In this document: piece by piece, positions 7,278 through 14,482 of the stretch
How the letters are laid out: each line of letters starts with the position of its first letter
How positions within the stretch are numbered: the first letter of the stretch is position 1
Source of the DNA: Actinomycetota bacterium
Lineage (GTDB): Bacteria > Actinomycetota > Acidimicrobiia > Acidimicrobiales > Acidimicrobiaceae
Assembly: GCA_027318945.1 (NCBI GenBank)
Contig: DAHVOF010000234.1
Span: 1-18,593, forward strand
Direction of reading: 5' to 3'
DNA: 18,593 nucleotides
Notes under the pieces: generated by a model
Seen by the model: the letters and a program-made list of their open reading frames with translations, nothing else
Database searches by the model: none
What the model was told of the DNA's origin: nothing
Made by a program: the position numbers and the translations under genes

Positions 7278-8192
7278 GTGCGCAAGACAACATCATTCAT
7301 AAACGCGTCAAAATGGCACATCGGCTCGCGAAAGGCCCGGCGACTTTTGCTGGCTGCCTTTTTAATCTTGGCCGTCGGTGGCGTCGGCACTGTGCTCAAG
7401 ACGGCACTTGCGCATGGCGGCACGCCGGCAAGGAGCCAAGCCTCCTTGGGTGGTGGGACGAGAGGCTGGATCGTGGGTGCGTACGTACTGCCCATGCTTG
7501 AAAAGGCAGGCGCTTCGTCATCACTACTGAAGGCAGCGTTCGACAATGCCGGCACCTACGTCTTCGGCGCCGCAGCCACCGTCGGAGTGCCCATGGCGGA
7601 CTACCAGAGCTACCAAAAAATATCCGCCGCCTTTGCAAATGGCACCCTGCCAGGCCGGTACAAGGCTCTCATGTACGACAACGAGCACTGGTCATACACT
7701 CCGCTTGCAGAACAGGAAGACCCGAGCAAATATGAAAACCTCGTCGCAGATCTTGCCCATCGCTACGGCATGCTTTTCATCGCAGCGCCTGCCGCCGATA
7801 TCGTGAGAGCCAGCGGGACGGTGGTTGACAACAGCACTCAGCAAACATACCTTGCGAGAGACATTGCCGGCAACGCTGCAAGATACGCGGATGTCATCGA
7901 CATACAGGCGCAGTACCTCGAACCCAACGCCGCCAAGTTCGCGAACTTCGTAAAGACTGCCGCAGCGCAGGCTCGCACGGCAAATCCAAAGGTGAAGGTC
8001 TACGTCGGCCTGGCTACCGGCCCAGATGGACAGATAGTAAGCGAATCCCAGCTTTACGGCGCGCTAAGGATAGCCAGCGATTACGCCAATGGCTACTGGC
8101 TCAACATATCCGGAAAGGGCGGCTATTGCCCGAACTGCTCGGCGCCAAAGCCTGAGCTGGCGGTGAAGCTGCTGCAACGCCTATACCCCTAA
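7278..8192 (+). CDS. Secreted protein of unknown function, possible TIM-barrel-like fold
   Basis: From GTG 7278 the product is 304 residues and begins with an export signal: basic region SRKARR, hydrophobic core LLLAAFLILAVGGVG, and a likely signal-peptidase site after TALA. An in-frame GTG at 7230 would only lengthen the n-region; neither start has a strong RBS (GGTAAG lies just before 7278). The mature part contains LMYDNEHWSYTPLAEQEDP, followed by alternating strand and helix stretches (MLFIAAPAADIV, YADVIDIQAQYLE, KVKVYVGLATG) and a C-terminal CPNC pair. The DNEHW segment and the beta/alpha rhythm recall glycoside-hydrolase-like barrels seen in uncharacterised actinobacterial secreted proteins. 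I cannot name catalytic residues. Its link to the diguanylate cyclase downstream (142 bp) is unclear. Confidence 0.75.
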   Translation: MRKTTSFINASKWHIGSRKARRLLLAAFLILAVGGVGTVLKTALAHGGTPARSQASLGGGTRGWIVGAYVLPMLEKAGASSSLLKAAFDNAGTYVFGAAATVGVPMADYQSYQKISAAFANGTLPGRYKALMYDNEHWSYTPLAEQEDPSKYENLVADLAHRYGMLFIAAPAADIVRASGTVVDNSTQQTYLARDIAGNAARYADVIDIQAQYLEPNAAKFANFVKTAAAQARTANPKVKVYVGLATGPDGQIVSESQLYGALRIASDYANGYWLNISGKGGYCPNCSAPKPELAVKLLQRLYP

Positions 8193-8252
8193 ACTATTTC
8201 TACAAGGTCCGTGGAGCTGAGCGGGGGAAATACGCGCCATAGGGGGAAAGCA

Positions 8253-8341
8253 ATGAGCACATTTTATTCTTTTTGTGGTCTTTGATGGGGCAGGGTTATT
8301 TGACGTACCGCTTCACAGGTTCGAGCAACGCCGGATGGTAG
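8253..8341 (+). other. Chain of two overlapping mini-ORFs before the diguanylate cyclase
   Basis: AGGGGG (8241-8246) precedes ATG 8253, which opens a 10-codon frame (MSTFYSFCGL) ending at TGA 8283-8285. That stop overlaps ATG 8285 as TGATG, opening an 18-codon frame that ends at TAG 8339-8341, and this in turn overlaps ATG 8335 of the diguanylate cyclase. The best ribosome binding site therefore serves the first mini-ORF, while the cyclase start has none. This would suit translational coupling but may be chance. Confidence 0.3.
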
Positions 8342-9351
8342 ATTTCCGGAAAACTCAAGTACACCTCTACAAGAGCTCGCAAGCTGCTGCCTCGCAAACT
8401 AGAGCCTTCTTCTTTCATAGAAGCTGGGTCGCAGCTGCACTAGCCGCGACGGGAGCGATCGCGCTCCTTTCGGTGATCCTGCTGCATCACTGGCAAGCTC
8501 TGCATCTGCTAGTTCTAAGCATTGCCACAGGTGTCGCCGCGGTGAATGCGGCAGTCCGGCTCCTGCTGAGCGAGCGGATGCCGCGGTGGACATTGAATGT
8601 CGATGTTGCAGCCGGAAACCTGTTCGCCTCGATCGCTGTGGCGGCAGCTGCGAGAGAACATATAATCCTTGCGAATCTCTACCTCTTGGTGGCGTTTTTC
8701 GCATTCTTGTACCTCCGGATAGCAGAAGCGCTCATGCACCTTGCGCTCGCCGGGTTGGAATACGCTGTCATACTGCACTTCGTGACCCACCCGTTAGAGT
8801 CGCCAGTGATCGCTTGGCTTTCCGTTTTCGGCACCGCAATAGTGCTTGGAGCTGTGGCAATCGGCCTCGTCAGCGTCCTGAGAATGAGCGCGACTGAAGA
8901 CCCCCTCACCGGACTTGCAAACAGGCGACTATGGGACGAACGCCTCGAAGAGGAGCTGGAGCGTGCGAAGCGGAGCGGGGACTCGCTTTCGGTAATCATA
9001 ATTGACATCGATCATTTCAAATCAGTCAACGACACCAAGGGTCATGAAGCCGGTGATCGGCTGCTTTCAGAGATCGCCGCTTCGTTAAGCAGAGCGATCC
9101 GAGGCAGCGGAGACTTTCTGGCCAGAATCGGAGGTGACGAATTCGCGGTTCTGGCGCCAGGTTCGGCTGAGATATCCGCCCGCAGCATAGTAAACAGGCT
9201 TGCTGGCACGCTGCCCGAAGGCATCTCTGCATCATTCGGATTTGCGTCCTGGGACTCTGTTGAAAGTGCCACCGAACTGGTTCATCGAGCCGACCAAGAC
9301 ATGTACCAGTCCAAGCGGAGAAGATCCGGCCATTCTTCTAGGCCGGCATAA
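8335..9351 (+). CDS. Membrane-anchored GGDEF diguanylate cyclase
   Basis: Makes cyclic di-GMP from two GTP. From ATG 8335 the protein has 338 residues; an in-frame GTG at 8275 would add 20. The N-terminal half carries about five to six hydrophobic helices (residues 31-185), with no recognisable named sensor domain. A GGDEF domain follows from DPLTGLANRR (189-198), through DIDHFKSVND (224-233), to RIGGDEFAVL, with the active-site GGDEF at 266-270. The product-inhibition site, normally RxxD five residues before GGDEF, reads RGSGD, so the Arg and Asp are one residue too far apart and feedback control may be absent or altered. No EAL or HD-GYP domain is attached. The gene stands alone on the plus strand and converges with the MATE gene. 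Confidence 0.92.
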   Translation: MVDFRKTQVHLYKSSQAAASQTRAFFFHRSWVAAALAATGAIALLSVILLHHWQALHLLVLSIATGVAAVNAAVRLLLSERMPRWTLNVDVAAGNLFASIAVAAAAREHIILANLYLLVAFFAFLYLRIAEALMHLALAGLEYAVILHFVTHPLESPVIAWLSVFGTAIVLGAVAIGLVSVLRMSATEDPLTGLANRRLWDERLEEELERAKRSGDSLSVIIIDIDHFKSVNDTKGHEAGDRLLSEIAASLSRAIRGSGDFLARIGGDEFAVLAPGSAEISARSIVNRLAGTLPEGISASFGFASWDSVESATELVHRADQDMYQSKRRRSGHSSRPA

Positions 9352-9584
9352 AACTCATCGCCGGCATAGTTCACTTGCCGTTCGCACTCTGCGTCCCAAC
9401 GGAGCCATGCCAGCTGAACTCTCGCTGATCTGATTGTGCCCACCACGGCCGATCAACCGATTCGAGACACGCTTGAGATGTCTTGAACTGTCGCCTGAGC
9501 GCGAGGATTCGGCATTCGACGAGACCAAAAGTCGCAACTAGCCATATTGCAACGCCAAATTGCGCTGGCTTAACGCATTGCGGC

Positions 9585-10964
9585 CTAGCCAATTTCAAGC
9601 CGAGGCTCATTTCCCAAGTGGGACGATAACAGTCTCCTCCATGCCACCAGCGAAGCCGCTCCCCGCACCACCAGCCAGGCACCGAATATGATCCAGACGT
9701 CGGTGACGCTGAGGCCCCTGCCGTAAATGGCGAGCACTGCGGCAGCGAATATGGCCGCGGCCGCAAAGGATACGAGCATTATTGTACGGAGGAGCTGGAA
9801 ACGCTGGAAGCCGCCTACCAGCCCGTCGATCACGAAGCTTACGGCCGTGACCGGCATAGCAAGGCCTGCCCAAGCAACCGACTCCCTTGCGGGGCCCGCT
9901 ACCGACGCAATGTTGGTAAAAACTCCCGCCAAGGGATCCCTCGCCACAATCACAAATGCGCCCAACGCTACGGCCCCAATCCATCCGATATGCAAAAGCC
10001 GGGAGGTCCAGTGCTTCATCTCTCGCAGCACTCCTGTCGCGATCCACTCTCCCACCAGGACCTGGGCTGGAACAGCAACCGCATCAAATGCGAGCCCGAA
10101 AACCAGCCAGATCTGTTGGCCCACCTGGAATGAATCGAGCACTTCCGGAGAGCCTTGCGACGCCACCAGCACGGAGCCCGAAAGTGCGCCCACCAAAGCG
10201 AAGGTGCGAACGGCAAGCGCGGCACCTGCGGGAAGAAACTCTCGAATGAACCTTCTGGTGCGCGCCACCAGGCCCTTGAGAGCTCCGGGATAGCGGAGCA
10301 GCCAAGCTACCAGCACAGCGCCGACGATCTCGGCGATGTCGGTCCCGATCGCAGATCCAGCAACGGAAAGATGCGCTCCGAAGACAAGCAGCAACTCGAG
10401 CACCACGTTTACGGAAACATTCATGGCTGTCGCCGCAAGAACAGTGCCAGTCCTGCCGATGCCGGTCAGATACATAGTCCCTGCCTGAAAGATGAACAGG
10501 GCGGGCATGCCGATCGCGGCCAGCTCGAGATACTCTGTAGTCAAGCCGGCCACCTGCGATGAATGGGTGAGCACTGGGGCTACCAGCGGCGCGGCGGCCG
10601 CGAATGCCGCCCCGAGCACAGCGCCGAACAGGCCCATCGCCACGGCGGATGATACCCCGAGGTCCCTCCTGGCATCGAGATCCCCTGTCCCCGTGTAGAA
10701 AGCTGCGCGCGAAGTCAGGGCAAAGCCGACCGAAGTGAAGGGGAGAACCCAGAAGTTCAGAAAGCCCATTGCGAGGGCAAGAGCGGCCAGCGGGATCTTG
10801 CCCACGTGCCCCATGATGGCCGAGTCGGTAGCAGCATAGAGAGGTGATAACAGGACGCTCCCCAGCGAAGGCACTCCCAGCTTCGCGATCCTGCTCCACA
10901 CAGGATCCGAAAAAGGCCCAGGGCGCCTGTCTCCCCGTCCGCGACTTTGCGCCCTAGGGTTCAT
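9585..10964 (-). CDS. MATE family multidrug/Na+ (H+) antiporter, DinF-like
   Basis: A 459-residue, roughly 12-helix transporter exporting cationic or organic substrates in exchange for Na+ or H+. The first helix pair ends with DSAIMGHVGKIPLAALALA, the typical MATE N-terminal signature, and the two-lobe repeat is visible: the second half restarts around RRFIREFLPAGAALAVRT. The pattern is closest to the DinF-like bacterial subfamily. ATG 10964 was chosen over the upstream TTG at 11003 because the added residues are polar and unconserved in style. GAGAGG lies about ten bases upstream, and an adjacent GTG at 10967 is also possible. The gene converges with the diguanylate cyclase, with 233 bp between the stop codons. 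Confidence 0.92.
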   Translation of the reverse strand: MNPRAQSRGRGDRRPGPFSDPVWSRIAKLGVPSLGSVLLSPLYAATDSAIMGHVGKIPLAALALAMGFLNFWVLPFTSVGFALTSRAAFYTGTGDLDARRDLGVSSAVAMGLFGAVLGAAFAAAAPLVAPVLTHSSQVAGLTTEYLELAAIGMPALFIFQAGTMYLTGIGRTGTVLAATAMNVSVNVVLELLLVFGAHLSVAGSAIGTDIAEIVGAVLVAWLLRYPGALKGLVARTRRFIREFLPAGAALAVRTFALVGALSGSVLVASQGSPEVLDSFQVGQQIWLVFGLAFDAVAVPAQVLVGEWIATGVLREMKHWTSRLLHIGWIGAVALGAFVIVARDPLAGVFTNIASVAGPARESVAWAGLAMPVTAVSFVIDGLVGGFQRFQLLRTIMLVSFAAAAIFAAAVLAIYGRGLSVTDVWIIFGAWLVVRGAASLVAWRRLLSSHLGNEPRLEIG

Positions 10965-11474
10965 CACCGGATGGCCTCTCCATTCGCGCCAACCCGGATC
11001 CAACCATGGCCAATATCGCCTAGGGCATCGATCCCCTGCGGACAGGCCAAACTATCGCTGACGTGAACAGCGACTGCCTCAGCGCCACCCTCACCTGCTG
11101 GCGTGCAGGACGTACCCCTCCACGAGCTTTCTCTTTCCACGACCTGCCCCACATCCTTTCTGCAGCCATCCTACCGTCGCCTTCCAAGTACCCGCGAAGT
11201 CGGAGATTCCCGGCGTGCTGACACTGAGAGTCCGTAAACCGAGCGCTTCGAGGCGCGCCAAATGGCGGCAGGTTTATTAGGCAAACAGCATCGCGAACAC
11301 AGGCTCCATCCAAGCCCGTACCGGGAGACGGCTAAGCGATCACATGGTTAATTGTGAGAAATCCGATAGAGAGTATGGAAACGGCCCGGAGCCTCGGGGT
11401 GTATTGTGGCTCGAGACCAATTCCAGACTTGGAGGACACCGGTAAATCCGACTCTATGGCGGGAGGTTCAGCGC
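10965..11474. other. Divergent intergenic region between MATE and carboxypeptidase genes
   Basis: About 500 bp between two divergently transcribed genes. It must hold both promoters, but none is convincing: TTGTGA at 11352-11357 followed 16 bp later by TATGGA is the best plus-strand candidate. Minus-strand frames here have poor composition and no RBS. I see no tRNA, RNase P, tmRNA or riboswitch signature. Confidence 0.4.
11461..11466 (+). promoter_or_regulatory. Ribosome binding site supporting GTG 11475
   Basis: GGGAGG lies eight bases before GTG 11475 and favours this start over the upstream in-frame GTG at 11406, which has only a G-rich stretch before it. Confidence 0.5.
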
Positions 11475-12749
11475 GTGAGAATAAATGAGCCATGGATCGC
11501 ACCGCAGGGCGGAGCCGGCAACAGGCGGCACAGCCGCGGGTACGGCACCTCAAGACTTTCGGCCGGAGCGCTGGGAAAGCTCGCCATCGTGATCATCGTG
11601 CTCCTTGTCGCCGCTTCAGCATTCCAGATGATGCGGCCGGTTCCGCTCCCCCAGCCCCGGGCTACCCTCTTTAGCGCGATAATCCCGGGCGCCAAGCCTT
11701 CCCTTCCGTGGCTGGGACAGGGATCCGGCGAGGTCGACGTACAGAGCGTCGGAGCGATCGCAAGCATGAACCCAGACACAGAGCTGCCATTGGGCTCGGT
11801 CGCCAAGATCATCACAGCTCTGGTTATAGTCAAGGACCACCCCCTTGCGCTGGGAAGCGAAGGGCCCACAATACAGGTGAGCTCGAGCGATGTCGCTCTC
11901 TACAACACGATGCACAGCCAGAATGACTCGGTCATACCGGTAGCGCTCGGGGAAACTCTGAGCGAATACCAGCTCCTCGAGGCTCTGCTAATCCCCTCCG
12001 CAAACAATTTCGCTGACATGCTGGCGAATTGGGACGCAGGTTCCTTGCCCGCATTTGCTGCGAAAATGGGGCAGCTTGTAAAATCTCTGGGTTTGCACCA
12101 CACCTCGGTAACTGGGCCATCCGGACTCAATTCGCACTCAGTCGGAAGCGCTCATGACCAGATTGCCATTGCGGAAGCTCTGCTTAAAAATCCGGTTCTG
12201 AATGCCATCGTAGCCAAGCCTCAGGCAACCCTCCCCGGAGTCGGGATCGTCTACAACATCGACTACAACGTAGGCCACAATGGCTTTACAGGCATCGAGA
12301 CAGGCGCCATGAGCAGCGGCGGCAACTTCGTTTTCGCAGCCACCGGAGCAACGGGCTCCAAGAACATGCTTGTTGGCGCAATTCTCGGCCAGATCGGAAC
12401 ACAACCGCTGATAACCGCGCTCAACGAAGCCAACAAGCTCGTAGACGCTGCGAGAAAGGTGCCAGGCACAGTCACTGTTCTGCGCGCTGCGCAAACGGTG
12501 GCGGAGATAACCTCGCCCGGAAGCAACCCCGTGCCAGTCGCAGCCGCACATAGCATTTCCCTAATCGCGTGGCCTGGCCTGCAGGTCACCTACAAGGCGA
12601 CGTTCTCGAAGCTGAGCCGCAGCGTTGCCTCGGGCGCGAAAGTAGGGACGCTCGAGGTCGCTATAGGCGCGCAGAGCCAGACCGTACCGCTGGTGGCAGT
12701 CGGGACGGTAAAAGGCCCCTCCATCGCCTGGCGATTGACGAGGATCTGA
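11475..12749 (+). CDS. Membrane-anchored D-alanyl-D-alanine carboxypeptidase-like protein (peptidase S11) with ETG motif
   Basis: A penicillin-binding-protein-type serine hydrolase that would trim the terminal D-Ala of peptidoglycan stem peptides outside the membrane. From GTG 11475 it has 424 residues: a cytoplasmic basic N-terminus, one helix at about 36-49 (LAIVIIVLLVAASAF), then the catalytic domain. Catalytic Ser and Lys are present in SVAK (S108, K111) and the second motif SAN at 175-177. The third motif, KTG in the family, reads ETG (GIETGAM, 275-277), which reverses a charge that normally contacts the substrate carboxylate. A beta-rich C-terminal domain (about 340-424) resembles the PBP5 C-terminal domain. 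An in-frame GTG at 11406 would add 23 residues. Activity may be altered or lost. Confidence 0.85.
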   Translation: MRINEPWIAPQGGAGNRRHSRGYGTSRLSAGALGKLAIVIIVLLVAASAFQMMRPVPLPQPRATLFSAIIPGAKPSLPWLGQGSGEVDVQSVGAIASMNPDTELPLGSVAKIITALVIVKDHPLALGSEGPTIQVSSSDVALYNTMHSQNDSVIPVALGETLSEYQLLEALLIPSANNFADMLANWDAGSLPAFAAKMGQLVKSLGLHHTSVTGPSGLNSHSVGSAHDQIAIAEALLKNPVLNAIVAKPQATLPGVGIVYNIDYNVGHNGFTGIETGAMSSGGNFVFAATGATGSKNMLVGAILGQIGTQPLITALNEANKLVDAARKVPGTVTVLRAAQTVAEITSPGSNPVPVAAAHSISLIAWPGLQVTYKATFSKLSRSVASGAKVGTLEVAIGAQSQTVPLVAVGTVKGPSIAWRLTRI

Positions 12750-12894
12750 CAGGCGCGATTTTCTTCACGCTTGCGATCTCTCTGTCGAGAGGCAATAAAG
12801 CCCGCACAATCGCACTCCGCAAGGAGCCTCTTGGGAGTGGGAACGCGCATCGCGGGCGGAGTGCCGCTTTCCCGAGCCCGCAACGCGATCATTA

Positions 12895-13536
12895 ATGTGT
12901 AGCATTCGTGTCATGGGCCGCAGTCGCGCAGAATCAACCAGGGTGGGAACTGCATTTTCACGGGAGGCCAGCTTAAGAGAGATCACGCCGCTTCTCTGGC
13001 TGAGCCAATCGTCGCTGGTGATCCTTTTGGCGCTCTGCCTGGCGCTGCTGCCGAGCGTGATGCGCAACAACGGCGGTGCCAGCAACTTTGGGGACGGCTT
13101 TCCCACGGTCATCCCGTACAGCCTCGGATTTGCGCTGTCTGCAACATTTCTTTCGATAGCCGCCTCGAAGCTTTCGAAGCTGCCAGGCCGTGCCGGAAAA
13201 TTAGCGCCTCTCTTGGCCGCGCTCGCAGCTCTCGAGCTGCTGGTTCTAGTCACGACCTTCGACCGCAAGGCGAACCATATCTACTACCTAACGCACGACT
13301 ACATAGGCGTGGCGATGTTCCTCTACGAGTTCGCCCTTTCTGCATGGGTAACCGCCAAATCAAGAAGTTACATGGCCGCGCTTTTCCTCGCAGTAGGATC
13401 GGCAGGATCCCTTCTGGGGATGCTGTCGCTTCTCGGAATCGCCTCGCTCCTCTTTGTGGGTCAGATAACTGGGGCAATCGGATTTGGGTTGGTGATCTGC
13501 ACGGGGTTTCTCGCGGCCGTCGAACACCTCGAGTGA
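12895..13536 (+). CDS. Six-helix integral membrane protein of unknown function
   Basis: A 213-residue hydrophobic protein with about six predicted helices: SLVILLALCLALLPSVM, the segment around YSLGFALSATFLSIAAS, LAPLLAALAALELLVL, IGVAMFLYEFALSAWV, and two near the C-terminus. A conserved-looking polar loop HIYYLTHDYIG follows the third helix. The overall layout recalls DUF998-like proteins but lacks a diagnostic motif, so no function is given. ATG 12895 has no RBS; ATG 12913 and a GTG at 12943 are alternatives. It lies 145 bp after the carboxypeptidase gene on the same strand and ends 28 bp from the convergent TorD-like gene. Confidence 0.7.
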   Translation: MCSIRVMGRSRAESTRVGTAFSREASLREITPLLWLSQSSLVILLALCLALLPSVMRNNGGASNFGDGFPTVIPYSLGFALSATFLSIAASKLSKLPGRAGKLAPLLAALAALELLVLVTTFDRKANHIYYLTHDYIGVAMFLYEFALSAWVTAKSRSYMAALFLAVGSAGSLLGMLSLLGIASLLFVGQITGAIGFGLVICTGFLAAVEHLE

Positions 13537-13564
13537 GCGTGCCATAGCAGTACGTGCCGACGGT

Positions 13565-14479
13565 CTATGACAACAGCTCAGCCGCCCGCCCCGCCTTTGC
13601 CGCCCAGAGCCTCAGGGAGCTGAACTCTTCGGCCCCCCGTGCAAACTGCATCTCCTGGCGCGACGCGATCTCAGCCAGACGAGCCCGAACTTCCTGCCAG
13701 CCAGCCTGGGTGATCAGCTCCTCGAGAACAAATCGCTTCCTGCCCGCCCTGGGCGCCAACCCGAGAGCATCAGCGGCTTGAGCTATGTCCGAGGGTGCGA
13801 TGATGAGCCCCGAATGGCTCGGGGTGGTAATCCAATCGACGAATTCTGGGGCAGTATCCGCAAGAGCGCTCGCCAGCTCCCCGACACCCTCGTCTGTTTC
13901 GGCATAGCCGTCATCCCAGTTCGATAGCACCGAGGCCAGGTCCCAAGCGCATGAAACCCAGCCCGACAACCCATCTGGGGCTATCTCCCTCGCGCGGATC
14001 AGGTAGGCCGGCAACCAGCTCAAAAGGTGCTCCCTCGTGAGCACAGACCTTGCCCGCTCCACAGAGGCCAGCCGCACATCGCTTCGCGCAGCGACTTCCT
14101 CGTGAAGATCGGCCTCTTTCATAAGTACTGAGTAAAGCAGTGCCAGAAGGGAGGACAGATGGTCTGGATCCGACGGCGCCGGCACGCCCAGCACGTGATA
14201 AAAGCCAGCTATGGCGGATCTGGCTACGCCGCCAATGCTTCCCTCGTCAGAAAGGTAGACCGATGCAAATGGGGGAAGCTCCTTTACGAAGAGCTCATAG
14301 AGATCGGCCCTGCTTGCGTCGGTTATGCCCAGAGCCTCCGAAATCTCCCGCCTGACAAAGGAGGCCTGCGCCGCCTCTCCGAGCGCAAGCGCTACTTCCG
14401 CCCATGCCCTCAACCGCTCACGGACGGCGGCGGGACCGCCCTGCATATCTGCCGATGATGTAATAGCGGCTGAAGGCAT
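13565..14479 (-). CDS. TorD/DmsD-like molybdoenzyme maturation chaperone
   Basis: A 304-residue, mostly helical cytoplasmic protein. The segment LPPFASVYLSDEGSIGG, followed by AGFYHVLGVPAPSDPDHLSS and LLALLYSVLMKEADLHEE, matches the conserved core of TorD-family chaperones, which bind the apo-catalytic subunit and assist molybdenum-cofactor insertion. It is longer than the usual 180-230 residues because of a C-terminal extension (from about residue 215) with no recognised domain. The ATG lies 3 bp after the stop of the molybdopterin enzyme gene, with GGAG eight bases upstream, so it is the last gene of that operon. Its client is almost certainly the neighbouring enzyme. Confidence 0.85.
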   Translation of the reverse strand: MPSAAITSSADMQGGPAAVRERLRAWAEVALALGEAAQASFVRREISEALGITDASRADLYELFVKELPPFASVYLSDEGSIGGVARSAIAGFYHVLGVPAPSDPDHLSSLLALLYSVLMKEADLHEEVAARSDVRLASVERARSVLTREHLLSWLPAYLIRAREIAPDGLSGWVSCAWDLASVLSNWDDGYAETDEGVGELASALADTAPEFVDWITTPSHSGLIIAPSDIAQAADALGLAPRAGRKRFVLEELITQAGWQEVRARLAEIASRQEMQFARGAEEFSSLRLWAAKAGRAAELLS

Positions 14480-14482
14480 GGA

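Noticed and set aside
8193..8274. Possible c-di-GMP or c-di-AMP riboswitch before the diguanylate cyclase
   Set aside because: G-rich but none of the conserved GEMM or ydaO core sequences could be matched.
8316..8334. GGTTCGAG stretch resembling a tRNA T-arm
   Set aside because: Flanking bases do not form the 5-bp T stem and no acceptor or anticodon arm can be folded around it.
9344..9376. Repeated GCCGGC after the diguanylate cyclase stop as a terminator
   Set aside because: Each copy is itself palindromic and short, and no T run follows; more likely chance.
12849..12890. GC-rich inverted repeat between carboxypeptidase and membrane protein genes
   Set aside because: Only a 6-bp GCGGGC/GCCCGC stem with an 18-nt loop and no T run; too weak to call a terminator.
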